Assembly (NCBI GenBank): GCA_002435745.1
Contig: DIWT01000013.1
Location: forward strand, 1 to 42,989
DNA length: 42,989 bases
Direction of reading: 5' to 3'
From: a bacterium UBP15_UBA6099
GTDB taxonomy: Bacteria; UBP15; UBA6099
The position numbers and the translations under genes are program-made. Within the stretch, counting starts at the first letter, position 1. Every line of letters starts with the position of its first letter. This document shows positions 9,522 through 17,662 of this stretch, piece by piece. The notes under the pieces are model-generated. The model searched no databases and was not told where the DNA came from. It saw nothing but the letters and a program-made list of their open reading frames with translations.

Positions 9522-10363
9522 GTCCGCGTCTTCGCTTTCTCCGCGCGCCGGGAGGAGAACCCCGTGCCCTGCGTTATGCATATCGAATACAGAAGCTCGC
9601 GTAGCGCGTCCGGCTTGATGTCCCTTATCAGCTTTCCGCTGTGCGCGAGCGATATAAACCCAGTTTCCTCCGAAACCACCAGCGAGACCGCGTCCGTAAC
9701 CTCGGACACGCCGAGCGCGGCCCTGTGCCTTGAGCCGACCTCCTGCGGAAGCTGCGGGTTTTCCGACAGCGGCAGGAAACACCCGGCGGCCATCACCCTG
9801 TTTCCCCTCACCAACGTCGCCCCGTCGTGCAGAAACGTGTGCGGGAAAAATATCGTCTTCAGCAGTTCGGGCGACAGCCGGGCGTCAAGTTCGGTTCCGC
9901 TCCTCGTGTATTCGTCCAGCGGAGTTTCCTGCTCCAGCACTATCAGAGCGCCCATCTTCACTATCGCCAGATCCTCGGTCGTCACCACCAGAGAGTGTAT
10001 AAGTTTGATGATGTCCTCTTTCTCCAGCCCGCCCAGCCTGCGCTGCCAGAACCCGCGCCGCCCCATGTGTTCGAGCGCCCGCCTCAACTCCGGCTGAAAC
10101 ACTATCAGCAGCGCGATAAGTATCACCGCGCTCAGTCCCTGAAGAATGAAGAATATGGTGTCCAGCTTCAGTATGCCCGCGAGCGCCGCGAACAGCAACA
10201 GCACTCCCAGCCCGCGCAGGATCGCCACCGCCCTCGTCCTCTGCAGAAACGATATGATGTAATACACGGCCACGCTGATGATGATTATCTCAAGCGCCGC
10301 CTTCGCCATCTCCAGCGGCGTCATCCCAGTCGGGAAGTTGAGAAGCTGCGTGAAATCGCTCAT
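9518..10363 (-). CDS. cdaA: Membrane diadenylate cyclase CdaA (c-di-AMP synthase)
   Basis: This 281-residue protein makes cyclic di-AMP from two ATP. Three hydrophobic helices occupy about residues 20-92. The DAC domain follows, with both family motifs: DGA at 180-182 (FLHDGATLVRGNRV) and RHR at 212-214 (EVGSRHRAALGVSE). These place it in the CdaA (DacA) class rather than DisA or CdaS. It overlaps argH upstream (ATGA at 10360-10363) and cdaR downstream (ATGA at 9518-9521). No c-di-AMP riboswitch or phosphodiesterase is visible in the window, so targets are unknown. Confidence 0.96.
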   Translation of the reverse strand: MSDFTQLLNFPTGMTPLEMAKAALEIIIISVAVYYIISFLQRTRAVAILRGLGVLLLFAALAGILKLDTIFFILQGLSAVILIALLIVFQPELRRALEHMGRRGFWQRRLGGLEKEDIIKLIHSLVVTTEDLAIVKMGALIVLEQETPLDEYTRSGTELDARLSPELLKTIFFPHTFLHDGATLVRGNRVMAAGCFLPLSENPQLPQEVGSRHRAALGVSEVTDAVSLVVSEETGFISLAHSGKLIRDIKPDALRELLYSICITQGTGFSSRRAEKAKTRT

Positions 10364-11760
10364 TTTTCGCCGTTCTTGTTCCTATGATATTTTTTCAACT
10401 GGCCCCTCACCGAAGCCGGAGACGCCGCTCCGGGAGCCTTCCGCCGCCCCATCGCCGCCCGCGCGTCCAGCGCCTTCCGAACATCGCTCCCGAACATAGG
10501 CGAGAACGCCGCGAACTCCTCGTCCGTCAAGTCCCCGAACTCCTTGCCCGCGTCTATGCAATGCCTAACCAGCCTGCCCACCACCGAGTGCGCCTCCCGG
10601 AACGGCATCCCGCGCAGCGCCAGATAGTCCGTCAGGTCCACCGCGTTGAGAAAACCCGTCTGCGCCGCCCGCGCCATCTTCTCGGTGTCGAACTTCGCGC
10701 CCGCGACCAGCTTGGCGTACAGCCTTAGGCACGCCGCGGTCGTCCGCGCCGCGTCGAACGCCGGCTCCTTGTCCTCCTGCATGTCCCTGTTATACGCCAG
10801 CGGCAGCCCCTTCATCGTCATCAGCAGCGACATCAGCGCCCCGGCCACGCGCCCGCTCTTCCCTCGTATCAGTTCGGCGACGTCCGGGTTCTTCTTCTGC
10901 GGCATGATGCTGCTTCCGGTGCACAGCGCGTCCGGCAGATCCACAAAACCGAATTCGGATGTCATCCATATTATCAATTCCTCGCACGCGCGGCTCAGAT
11001 GTATCATGCACACCGCGCACGCGGATAGAAACTCGAGCAGAAAATCCCGGTCTGACACCGCGTCCATGCTGTTGGGAGCCGTCGCCGAAAAGCCCAGCGC
11101 GGCCGCCGTCAGCGCCGGGTTCACAGGCAACGCCGACCCCGCCAGCGCCCCCGCCCCCAGCGGCAGCGCGTCCATCCTCGCCGCGCAGTCCGCGAACCTG
11201 CCCGCGTCCCTTTCCAGCATGTGATAGTACGCCATCAGATGATGCCCCAGAGGAACCGCCTGCGCCCTCTGCAAGTGCGTGTATCCGGGCATCACGTCGT
11301 CCGCGTGCTCCGCCGCCCGCGCCGCAAGCGCTCCCTGCGCTCCTCTTACGGCCCGCGTTATCTCCTCTGTCGCCGCGCGAATATACAGCTTCATGTCCGT
11401 CGCCACTTGGTCGTTCCGCGAGCGCGCCGTGTGCAACTTCCCCGCCGCCGGCCCTATCAACTCCGCCAGCCGCGTCTCCACATTCATGTGCACATCCTCT
11501 AGCTCGCTCTTGAACTCGAACTTTCCGGACTTGATTTCCGCCTCGATCTTCTTCAGCCCGGAGACGATTTCCTTCAGGTCTTTCTTCGATATCAGGCCGC
11601 AGCTCTGCAGCATCGCCGCGTGCGCCAGCGATTGCTCGATGTCAAATTCCGCAAGCTCCCGGTCGAAATGAACCGACGCCGTGAACGCCTCCACTTCAGG
11701 ATCCGCCCCGCCTTTGAACCTGCCGCCCCATGGTTTTTCGTTGAGTTTCTTCTTCGCCAT
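10360..11760 (-). CDS. argH: Argininosuccinate lyase
   Basis: ArgH splits argininosuccinate into arginine and fumarate, the last step of arginine synthesis. The 466-residue protein starts WGGRFKGG and has SARSRNDQ-like HTARSRNDQVATD, the TH motif MPGYTHLQRAQ and the superfamily signature GSSIMPQKKNPD that carries the catalytic serine. I use ATG at 11760, which has GGAG 11 bases upstream, rather than the TTG at 11799. Unusually it heads the c-di-AMP/GlmM operon and is coupled to cdaA by a 4-base overlap. No other arg gene is present in the window. Confidence 0.96.
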   Translation of the reverse strand: MAKKKLNEKPWGGRFKGGADPEVEAFTASVHFDRELAEFDIEQSLAHAAMLQSCGLISKKDLKEIVSGLKKIEAEIKSGKFEFKSELEDVHMNVETRLAELIGPAAGKLHTARSRNDQVATDMKLYIRAATEEITRAVRGAQGALAARAAEHADDVMPGYTHLQRAQAVPLGHHLMAYYHMLERDAGRFADCAARMDALPLGAGALAGSALPVNPALTAAALGFSATAPNSMDAVSDRDFLLEFLSACAVCMIHLSRACEELIIWMTSEFGFVDLPDALCTGSSIMPQKKNPDVAELIRGKSGRVAGALMSLLMTMKGLPLAYNRDMQEDKEPAFDAARTTAACLRLYAKLVAGAKFDTEKMARAAQTGFLNAVDLTDYLALRGMPFREAHSVVGRLVRHCIDAGKEFGDLTDEEFAAFSPMFGSDVRKALDARAAMGRRKAPGAASPASVRGQLKKYHRNKNGEK

Positions 11761-12134
11761 AATCAGATTATCTCCGGGCCGCGCCTCTTTCTTGAGCAAT
11801 AACCAGAGCCGCCGCCCCGCGATTCGCGCGCGCTCGCGCCTCTTCCAATCGCCGAAAAAAGCGATGTCTCTTTATAATATCAATATATCCATCAATTAAT
11901 TTACGGAAAAAAATGAAAAAACAGCCTCCTCCGATAAAGCCCCCATCTAATCCCCCTGTTTTACAGCTTTAGCCATGTTTTCCGAAACAGCCTTTTGCAA
12001 AACCCATTTTTCGCGCGCCACAACAGCTTGTTTTGCAATAGCGAAACGCCCTGAAAGAGAAAAACAGTGATAGGGGGCTTAAGAAAAAACTTTTAAAAAG
12101 CTTCTCTTTGGCTTTTCGCTTTTTTTCTATCTTT
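11761..12134. other. AT-rich intergenic region between wecB and argH
   Basis: No credible gene is seen. Near argH, the minus-strand sequence around 11868-11898 has TATAAA and TATTAT-type -10 candidates with only a weak TTAATT -35, so a promoter is likely but not resolved. TTGCAAAAC (11995-12003) and GTTTTGCAA (12030-12038) form a 9-base inverted repeat with a 26-base loop. The wecB side holds a terminator-like repeat, listed separately. Confidence 0.4.
12078..12111 (-). repeat. Degenerate copy of a 34-base terminator-like palindrome
   Basis: Twenty-four bases past the wecB stop lies a 34-base segment that matches the palindrome at 17221-17254 at 27 of 34 positions by eye, including the end CTTCTCTTTGG. 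Here the arms pair only with G-T wobbles. On the minus strand it follows wecB and precedes T-rich sequence, so it could end the yjbQ-der-wecA-wecB transcript. Confidence 0.5.
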
Positions 12135-13289
12135 TCACGCGTTCTCGGGAGAGGCGAATTCATCTGGACGGGATTGGGTGTGGTTGAATTTATAGAGGAG
12201 GAAATCGGCGATGCGACGGGAGGCAAGGCCGTCGCCGTAGGGATTGGAGCCGCGAGTCATCGAGGCGTAGAAGTCCTCGTCGTCCAAAAGTCGGGAGGCG
12301 AAGGAGAAAATCTTTTCGCGGTCCGGGCCGATGACGGCCGCGGCTCCGGCTGCGACGGCTTCCGGGCGTTCGGTGACTTTGCGGAGCACCAGCACGGGGG
12401 TTTTGAGAGAGGGCGCTTCCTCCTGAACGCCGCCGGAGTCGGTGAGAATGAGGCGGGCTCGTTTCATGAGTGAGACGAACGGGAAATAGTCCTGCGGGGG
12501 CAGGATATGGGCGCGCGGGAGTCCGCCGAGGATTTCGCGGACGACATCCTGAACCGCCGGGTTGAGGTGGGCAGGGAAGACGATGTGGACGTCTGCGCGT
12601 TTCTCGGCGATGTCGCGCAGGCCGAGGCAGATTTCTCGCATGGGCGCGCCGAGGTTTTCCCGCCTGTGCGCTTCGACAAGGATAATGCGGGCGTCTTCTG
12701 GAACTCCGTCCGGCAGCGCGGACGGGGCAGGCATTTCGGCTGCTAGCAGAAGAGCGTCTATCACCGTGTTTCCGGTGACGAATATGTTTTCCGGCAGTTT
12801 GTTTTCGGCGAGCAGCGTGTCGCGCGCGCCTGATGTGGGAGCCAGAAGAATATCGGCGAGCGAGTCGATCATGGCGCGGTTCATTTCTTCAGGGAATGGG
12901 TTGTAGCGGTCGCCCGTTCTGAGGCCGGCTTCGACATGGCCGACGGGGATGCGCGCGTAGTAGGAAGCGAGAGCGCCGACGAAGGACGTCGTGGTGTCTC
13001 CATGCACGAGAACGATGTCGGGGGATATGGATTCGAGCGCGCGTTCCATTCCTTCGAGCGCGCGGGTGGTCACTTGGGCGAGAGTCTGGCGGTCGAGCAT
13101 TATGTTCAGGTCGATGTCGGGTTTGAGGCCGAACAGCGACAGCATTTGGTCCAGCATCGCGCGGTGCTGGCCGGTGACGATAATTCTGTGGTCGATCTGC
13201 GGGCGGCGGGCGAGTTCGAGGGCGACGGGCGCCATTTTTATCGCCTCCGGCCTCGTTCCGAACACCGAGCACACTTTCAGTTTCTTCAT
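12135..13289 (-). CDS. wecB: UDP-N-acetylglucosamine 2-epimerase (non-hydrolysing)
   Basis: The 384-residue enzyme interconverts UDP-GlcNAc and UDP-ManNAc, a precursor for surface glycans. Visible family motifs are FGTRPEAIKMAPV at the N-terminus, VHGDTTTSF, GHVEAGLRTGDRYNPFPEEMNR, NLGAPMREI and the C-terminal substrate-binding TDSGGVQEEAPSLKTPVLVLR followed by TERPEA. The ATG at 13289 has AAGG nine bases upstream and follows the wecA-like stop by 4 bases. Pairing with a polyprenyl-phosphate GlcNAc transferase suggests that a ManNAc-containing surface polymer starts here. No ManNAc dehydrogenase or transferase is adjacent. Confidence 0.95.
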   Translation of the reverse strand: MKKLKVCSVFGTRPEAIKMAPVALELARRPQIDHRIIVTGQHRAMLDQMLSLFGLKPDIDLNIMLDRQTLAQVTTRALEGMERALESISPDIVLVHGDTTTSFVGALASYYARIPVGHVEAGLRTGDRYNPFPEEMNRAMIDSLADILLAPTSGARDTLLAENKLPENIFVTGNTVIDALLLAAEMPAPSALPDGVPEDARIILVEAHRRENLGAPMREICLGLRDIAEKRADVHIVFPAHLNPAVQDVVREILGGLPRAHILPPQDYFPFVSLMKRARLILTDSGGVQEEAPSLKTPVLVLRKVTERPEAVAAGAAAVIGPDREKIFSFASRLLDDEDFYASMTRGSNPYGDGLASRRIADFLLYKFNHTQSRPDEFASPENA

Positions 13290-13293
13290 CGTT

Positions 13294-14322
13294 TCACGCC
13301 TTGGGCTTGTTTTTTTTCACGACTTTGCCGATGCCGATGAGCAAAAGAGCCACGGCGGCGACGGACAGCATGAGATAGAGCGCGAGCAGCCATTCCTTGA
13401 TTATCGCCAGCGAGACGGCGCTGAGCGCGAATGTTATCAGGTAGCAGAGGATTACCGCGTCCCGGTGATGCCAGCCGCGCGCGAGGAAGCGGTGGTGAAG
13501 GTGTTCCTTGTCCGCGCCCGACATCACGGGCTTGCGGCTGTAGAGCCTGCGGACGATGGCGAACCCGGTGTCGAAGATGGGCACTCCGAGCGCGAATATG
13601 GGAATGAGCAGCGTGAGGGTGGATGTGATTTTGAACGCGCCGGTGACGGCGAGCGCGGCCGCGGTGAATCCGAGGAAATACGCCCCTGAGTCGCCCATGA
13701 AAGTCTTTGAAGGAAAGAAGTTCCAGCGGAGGAAGCCCGCCGAAGCGCCGACGAGCGCGAGGGCCATGAGCGCGCTTTCGGTCTGGCCTCTGCTTGCCGC
13801 CACGAGAAAAAATGTGAGCGAGGCGATGTTGACGATTCCGGCTGCCAGCCCGTCCAGCCCGTCTATGAGGTTCACCGCGTTGGTGACGCCGACAAGCCAC
13901 GCCACAGTGACGGCGAACGACAGCCAGAGTGGGAGCGGGAAGACGCCGCCGGCGGGGTTGGTGACGAACTGAACGCGAACGCCGAGCGAGAAGACGAGGC
14001 AGGCTACCGCGATCTGAGCGATAAGCTTATGGAGCGCGCGCAGAGAGCGAATGTCGTCCGCCAGCCCTATGCAGAGAGCGAGAAAAGAGCCGAGGATGAC
14101 CGGGCCTCTGAGGGGGGCGTCGCCTCCCGCGACAAGCAGCGCCGCGGCGAACGCGAAGAACATCGCCGGGCCGCCCATGCGCGCGGTGGGTTTCACGTTG
14201 ACCCTGCGCGGGCCGGGCATGTCCACCGCGCCCCACTTGAACGCCAGACGCACGAACGTCGGCGTCATGAGCAGCGACACCGCCAGAGCTACAGCGAAAG
14301 TGACAAGATAGGTTGCCGTCAT
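13294..14322 (-). CDS. Undecaprenyl-phosphate N-acetylhexosamine-1-phosphate transferase (WecA/TagO type)
   Basis: This 342-residue polytopic membrane protein belongs to the MraY/WecA/TagO family, which moves a sugar-1-phosphate from UDP-sugar to undecaprenyl phosphate at the inner membrane. About ten hydrophobic helices are visible. Diagnostic loops are GLADDIRSL (Asp-Asp), GVTNAVNLIDGLDGLAAG, FMGDSGAYFLGF and the HLHHRFLARG histidine motif, which is typical of the WecA/TagO branch and absent in MraY. The C-terminus is basic (KVVKKNKPKA). With wecB next, GlcNAc-1-P is the likely substrate (inference). It begins a two-gene glycan unit directly behind der. Confidence 0.93.
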   Translation of the reverse strand: MTATYLVTFAVALAVSLLMTPTFVRLAFKWGAVDMPGPRRVNVKPTARMGGPAMFFAFAAALLVAGGDAPLRGPVILGSFLALCIGLADDIRSLRALHKLIAQIAVACLVFSLGVRVQFVTNPAGGVFPLPLWLSFAVTVAWLVGVTNAVNLIDGLDGLAAGIVNIASLTFFLVAASRGQTESALMALALVGASAGFLRWNFFPSKTFMGDSGAYFLGFTAAALAVTGAFKITSTLTLLIPIFALGVPIFDTGFAIVRRLYSRKPVMSGADKEHLHHRFLARGWHHRDAVILCYLITFALSAVSLAIIKEWLLALYLMLSVAAVALLLIGIGKVVKKNKPKA

Positions 14323-14362
14323 GTTTTATCCGCGCGGACGCCGGGCGCTCAAACGCCGCGTT

Positions 14363-15694
14363 TCATTTTTTCTTCTTAACAGGGGCTCCCGACAGCCTCA
14401 GGTCCAGCGGGACCCCTACAAGGTCGAACACTCCGCGTATCCTATTTTCCACCAGCTTGACGTAAGCCTGCGGGAAAAGCTCCGGATCATTCACTTTGAT
14501 TATTATGCGGGGCGGGTTGGCGCTGTCGTGCACCACGCCCCTGATCTCGCCCATCTTCCTGCCTCGCGAGCCGGGGGAATACATCGAGCGGACGTCATAA
14601 ACGACGTTGGTCAGCAGCTCAAGCGGCAGCATGAATCTCATGCGCGCGCTCACCTCTGAGAGCCGGTCGAGCAGCGCCTCCATCCCCGCGCGCTCCCACG
14701 CCGACACGAACAGGACGGGCGTATGCATCAGGAACGGGGCTTCGGTCTTGATGTGGTGCAGGAAGTTGTCGTAGTCGGGGTTGTCGATAAGGTCCATCTT
14801 GTTGCACACGATGACGAGGCCGCGCTTCAAATCGATGGCCTCGTTTATTATTCTTTTGTCGCCTTCCAGCAACCCGTCCCGCGAGTCCAGAACCAGAGCC
14901 ACGACGTCGGATTCGGCCATCGCGCGCCGGGTGCGCGTCGAGCTGTAGAACTCCAGCCTGTCCATCTTCGACTTGCGGCGCTTAAGCCCGGCGGTGTCCA
15001 CTATCACGAACCTGCGCCCGTCGTGGACGAATTCGGCGTCCACTCTGTCCCGCGTGGTTCCGGGAACATCGGAGACCACGCACCGCTCCTCGCCGAGGAC
15101 GGCGTTGACGATGGAGGATTTTCCCACATTCGGCCTGCCGACGACGCAGAACCTCGTCTCGGGCGTCTCGAACGACGCTCCGTCCGCCTTCGGAAGCAGC
15201 GACGCGACGCGCTCCTTGAGCGCCTCTATGTTGTCGCCGTGCAGGGCGGACACGGCAATCGGCTCGCCCATGCCGAGGGCGAAAAACTCCGAGGCTCCCT
15301 GCGCGATCTTTCCGCTGTCGGATTTGTTCGCGGCCAGAATCACCGGCTTATTGTGCTTGCGCAGGACATCGGCGACGATCCTGTCCTCCGGCATCACGCC
15401 CGCCGCGGCGTCCGCCACGAAAACGAGGACGGCCGAGCTTTCAAAGGACATCAGTATCTGTTTTTCGATGTTGCGGTCCAGCTCCGATTTTCCGCCGGGG
15501 GTCAGCCCGCCGGTGTCCACAAGGAACGCGGGAGCGCCGCCGAATCCGCATCTGGCGAATATCCTGTCGCGGGTCACTCCCGCCATATCGTCCACTATAG
15601 ACACTCTTCGGCCCAGCAGCCGGTTGAACAGAGTGGACTTGCCCACGTTCGGCCTGCCGACTATGGACACCAAGGGGGGCGTTTCCGTTTTCAA
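14363..15694 (-). CDS. der: Ribosome-assembly GTPase Der (EngA)
   Basis: Der has two tandem GTPase domains and a KH-like C-terminal domain and acts in 50S subunit assembly. Both G1 motifs are present (GRPNVGKSTLF and GRPNVGKSSIV), with DTGG and DTAG switch motifs and NKSD and NKMD specificity motifs. The C-terminal KH-like part runs from about residue 350. I choose TTG at 15694 (443 residues) because GGAG lies nine bases upstream; TTG at 15712 has no site. The choice moves the start out of yjbQ, leaving a 4-base gap. Confidence 0.96.
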   Translation of the reverse strand: MKTETPPLVSIVGRPNVGKSTLFNRLLGRRVSIVDDMAGVTRDRIFARCGFGGAPAFLVDTGGLTPGGKSELDRNIEKQILMSFESSAVLVFVADAAAGVMPEDRIVADVLRKHNKPVILAANKSDSGKIAQGASEFFALGMGEPIAVSALHGDNIEALKERVASLLPKADGASFETPETRFCVVGRPNVGKSSIVNAVLGEERCVVSDVPGTTRDRVDAEFVHDGRRFVIVDTAGLKRRKSKMDRLEFYSSTRTRRAMAESDVVALVLDSRDGLLEGDKRIINEAIDLKRGLVIVCNKMDLIDNPDYDNFLHHIKTEAPFLMHTPVLFVSAWERAGMEALLDRLSEVSARMRFMLPLELLTNVVYDVRSMYSPGSRGRKMGEIRGVVHDSANPPRIIIKVNDPELFPQAYVKLVENRIRGVFDLVGVPLDLRLSGAPVKKKK

Positions 15695-15698
15695 TATA

Positions 15699-16115
15699 TT
15701 ATTCTCCGACAATCTGCACTATCAGATTGCGCATCCTCGCCCGCGTGTCAAAATCCACGAAGACAATCTGTTGCCATGTGCCGAGAGCAAGCGCGCCGTC
15801 CGTCAGCGGGACGGTCAGCGACGGGCCGAGCAGCGACGCGCGCAGATGCGAATGCCCGTTGCCGTCTCCCCACCGCGCGTTGTGCGCGTAATCTTTCCCT
15901 TGCGGCGCCAGCCGCTCCATAAGCTCGGCGAAGTCTTTCACTAGGCCGCTCTCATACTCGATAGTGGTGACCGCTCCGGTAGCCCCCGGCACAAACACCG
16001 TCACTATGCCGTCCTTGATGCCCGACTCCTCCGCCGCCCTCGACACCTCGGCGGTGATGTCTGTCATCTGGCCGTTGCCTTCGGTGTTCAACTCCAGTTC
16101 GGACTGTCTGACCAT
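15699..16115 (-). CDS. YjbQ/UPF0047 family protein
   Basis: The 138-residue protein belongs to the UPF0047 (YjbQ) family, small single-domain proteins linked in the literature to thiamine phosphate synthase-like activity. Landmarks are IKDGIVTVFVPGATGAVTTIE, then HLRASLLGPSLTVPLTDGALALGTWQQIVFVDFDTRARMR. The histidine of SHLRASLLG and the C-terminal GTWQQIVFVDFD are the conserved core. The ATG at 16115 has GGAGG eight bases upstream. It is first in the der-wecA-wecB transcript. The enzymatic role is not established by the sequence. Confidence 0.93.
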   Translation of the reverse strand: MVRQSELELNTEGNGQMTDITAEVSRAAEESGIKDGIVTVFVPGATGAVTTIEYESGLVKDFAELMERLAPQGKDYAHNARWGDGNGHSHLRASLLGPSLTVPLTDGALALGTWQQIVFVDFDTRARMRNLIVQIVGE

Positions 16116-16252
16116 TTCAAGTTCCTCCAGTCGCGCTCTCCCGGCTATTCATTTTACATTACCCGGCCTATAATGGAAACAGCGGCGGCGGCAACCTCGC
16201 CCGGCGCGGCTTGACGCCGACCGCGCGGGAATATTTCCTCCGGAGCCGGACG
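16116..16252. promoter_or_regulatory. Divergent promoter region
   Basis: Between yjbQ (minus) and the small plus-strand gene lie facing -10 boxes. The minus strand has TAAAAT (16151-16156) with a TTTCCA -35 seventeen bases further (16174-16179). The plus strand has a perfect TATAAT (16169-16174) but a poor -35. The two promoters would overlap, so the transcripts may compete. Confidence 0.45.
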
Positions 16253-16618
16253 TTGAGCTTCTTCGACAATATCGAGAGCGCGGTGGCAAGAGACGAAGAG
16301 GTCGAACTTTTCGACATCCTCGGTTCGGGCTATTACGCCTATTTGGAGACCGGGGAACGCCTCGACATCCAGCGCGCTTTCAACTTCCAGCCCCGCATAG
16401 ACGACTTCAGCGACTACTACTCGGCTATGTTCGCGGAGACGCCCTCCGCGTTTTTCGTGTTCCGCCAGCGCGTCACGGAAGGAAAGGCCGCCCCGTGGAG
16501 AACTTTCCTTGAGATAAAGGCGCGCAGACCGAGCGTGCTCTACGCGCAGGCATGCTCGCTCGCCTGCCGACTCCGCGAACTTTACGGCAGACCCCGAGAC
16601 GCCGCCCCTCCGGGTTGA
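16253..16618 (+). CDS. Hypothetical protein, about 121 residues
   Basis: I do not recognise this protein. It reads MSFFDNIESAVARDEEVELF at the start, is rich in Phe, Tyr and acidic residues before the middle (YYAYLETGERLDIQRAFNF, DDFSDYYSAMF) and basic near the end. It has no signal peptide or membrane helix. The TTG at 16253 is preceded by GGAG with a 7-base spacer, which supports that start over the upstream TTG at 16211. A perfect TATAAT lies about 80 bases upstream. The opposite-strand open frame (16154-16666) is low in aromatic residues and less protein-like. It precedes the bifunctional-nuclease gene on the same strand. Confidence 0.55.
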   Translation: MSFFDNIESAVARDEEVELFDILGSGYYAYLETGERLDIQRAFNFQPRIDDFSDYYSAMFAETPSAFFVFRQRVTEGKAAPWRTFLEIKARRPSVLYAQACSLACRLRELYGRPRDAAPPG

Positions 16619-16642
16619 AGACTTTTGAAATGGGTATATAAT
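16615..16642 (+). promoter_or_regulatory. Sigma-70-like promoter for the bifunctional nuclease gene
   Basis: TTGAAG (16615-16620), a 16-base spacer and TATAAT (16637-16642) form a near-consensus promoter. The -35 overlaps the stop codon of the preceding gene. Transcription would start near 16649, giving a leader of about 45 bases. Confidence 0.6.
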
Positions 16643-16692
16643 TAGTTCAGTGGCGGGCGACCGCAATCTCTACTACGGAAGGACTCTCAACT

Positions 16693-17187
16693 TTGTCCAG
16701 CGACGAAATGGTCCCGGTCGAGGTATACTGCGTCCGGTTCGACATATTCAACAAAGTCCCTGTCGTGCTGCTAAAAGACAGCGCCGGCGACAGGTTTCTG
16801 CCCATCTGGATAGGCATGTTCGAGGCCACCCAGATCGAGATAGCCCTCGAAGGCGTCTCCGTCCCCCGACCCATGAGCCACGACCTCATGAAGTCTCTCC
16901 TCGAAAGCTTCGACCTCAAACTCAAGGAAATCAGGATACACGACATAATAGAGGGCACGTTCCACGCAAAAATGCTCGTCAGCAAGGACAACGGCGACCC
17001 GGTGCTGGTGGACGCACGACCCAGCGACGCCATCGCCCTCTCTCTCCGCACCGACACTCCGATATATGTCTCCAAACGAATCATAGACGAGGCGGCCATC
17101 GTTGGCGGCCCCCCGGACGACGAGGAAATTCAGAAATTCAAAGAGTTCGTCCAGAACATCAAACCCGCAGACTTCAAAGAATCTTAA
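16693..17187 (+). CDS. Bifunctional nuclease family (BFN/DUF151) protein
   Basis: The 164-residue protein carries the BFN/DUF151 domain across most of its length: VVLLKDSAGDRFLPIWIGMFEATQIEIAL, then PRPMSHDLMKSLLE, then HAKMLV and VDARPSDAIALSLRTDTPIYV. These are the conserved blocks of the family, some members of which are reported to act on DNA and RNA. The charged C-terminal tail (PDDEEIQKFKEFVQNIKPADF) resembles the UVR-like tail position in other members but is short. The start TTG at 16693 has AAGGA nine bases before it; ATG at 16708 is an alternative without a site. It converges on gyrA. Confidence 0.9.
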   Translation: MSSDEMVPVEVYCVRFDIFNKVPVVLLKDSAGDRFLPIWIGMFEATQIEIALEGVSVPRPMSHDLMKSLLESFDLKLKEIRIHDIIEGTFHAKMLVSKDNGDPVLVDARPSDAIALSLRTDTPIYVSKRIIDEAAIVGGPPDDEEIQKFKEFVQNIKPADFKES

Positions 17188-17220
17188 AATATTCATAAAG
17201 CAAAGCGCAAAAGAAAAGAA

Positions 17221-17254
17221 CCAAAGAGAAACTTTTGAAAAAGTTTCTCTTTGG
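17221..17254. repeat. Perfect 34-base palindrome (terminator-like)
   Basis: Arms of 16 bases (CCAAAGAGAAACTTTT and its exact reverse complement) flank a 2-base GA centre, 33 bases after the BFN stop. The inner arm is T/A-rich, so a transcript from either side would form a long hairpin with U-rich 3' arm. It shares the AAAGAGAAACTTT arm with the element at 17663. A terminator role is likely; a REP-like repeat family is the alternative. Confidence 0.7.
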
Positions 17255-17279
17255 AATCTCTTCAAAACGTTTCAATGGT

Positions 17280-17318
17280 CGTCGGGAGAGAATCGCTGCC
17301 GCGCTTCTTCTCCCGACG
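17280..17318. repeat. Long imperfect hairpin with TGCC loop
   Basis: CGTCGGGAGA (17280-17289) pairs with TCTCCCGACG (17309-17318). Pairing continues inward, with one bulge and one mismatch, to a CGC/GCG stem closed by TGCC (17297-17300). It lacks a T-run, so it is a structured element rather than a standard terminator. Confidence 0.6.
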
Positions 17319-17371
17319 CCCCATGTAAAATCATTTAGAAACATATTCCAATGAGATGCCTCTTAAGGCGG

Positions 17372-17388
17372 GCGACCCAGCGGGTCGC
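17372..17388. repeat. Small hairpin
   Basis: GCGACCC and GGGTCGC pair perfectly around AGC. It sits in the gene-free spacer between the BFN gene and gyrA, with no T-run. Confidence 0.5.
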
Positions 17389-17443
17389 TCTTACGTCTTC
17401 GCAATCGCAACCGCCAAAACAAAATTGAAGAGATTAGGAAAGA

Positions 17444-17494
17444 GGTTTGGGGAACAACCCTTTTCAAAGGGTTTTCCCCAACCGCCGCAGGCGG
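17444..17494. repeat. Two adjoining hairpins with T-run
   Basis: GGTTTGGGGAACAACCCTTT (from 17444) pairs with AAAGGGTTTTCCCCAACC (to 17483), apart from two single-base bulges. CCGCC/GGCGG (17482-17494) forms a second small stem. T-rich sequence follows (17505-17520) on the plus strand, consistent with plus-strand termination. Confidence 0.55.
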
Positions 17495-17605
17495 CCACGC
17501 CGCTTTTATTTTTTTCTTTTCACTCCCTTTTCACATGAGCGCGGCGGAGCGATGTCGCGAGCGCGCCTGCTTCGCCGCGCGCATCGAAACGTTTTGAAAG
17601 GGATT

Positions 17606-17639
17606 TTAAGGGAAAACTTTTTCAAAAGTTTTCCCTTAA
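17606..17639. repeat. Second perfect 34-base palindrome
   Basis: Arms TTAAGGGAAAACTTTT and its exact complement surround a TC centre. It has the same size, 16+2+16 layout and ACTTTT inner end as the palindrome at 17221 but a different outer arm, so it looks like a diverged or recombined relative. Confidence 0.65.
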
Positions 17640-17662
17640 TGAACACAAACGCATTTAAAAAC

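Noticed and set aside
8412..10097. Long plus-strand open frame (561 codons) opposite cdaR and cdaA, and similar ones at 3493-4458, 6268-7734, 18558-19745, 21350-22393 and 23355-24374
   Set aside because: They lie exactly opposite well-identified genes, are Arg/His-rich and lack recognisable domains; GC-rich codon use commonly leaves the antisense frame open.
11969..12226. Minus-strand open frame running past the end of wecB
   Set aside because: It overlaps wecB in another frame and covers the terminator-like repeat; no site or domain.
16154..16666. Minus-strand open frame of 170 codons opposite the small hypothetical gene
   Set aside because: Its composition is less protein-like, it would run through two plus-strand promoters, and the plus-strand frame has a good ribosome site.
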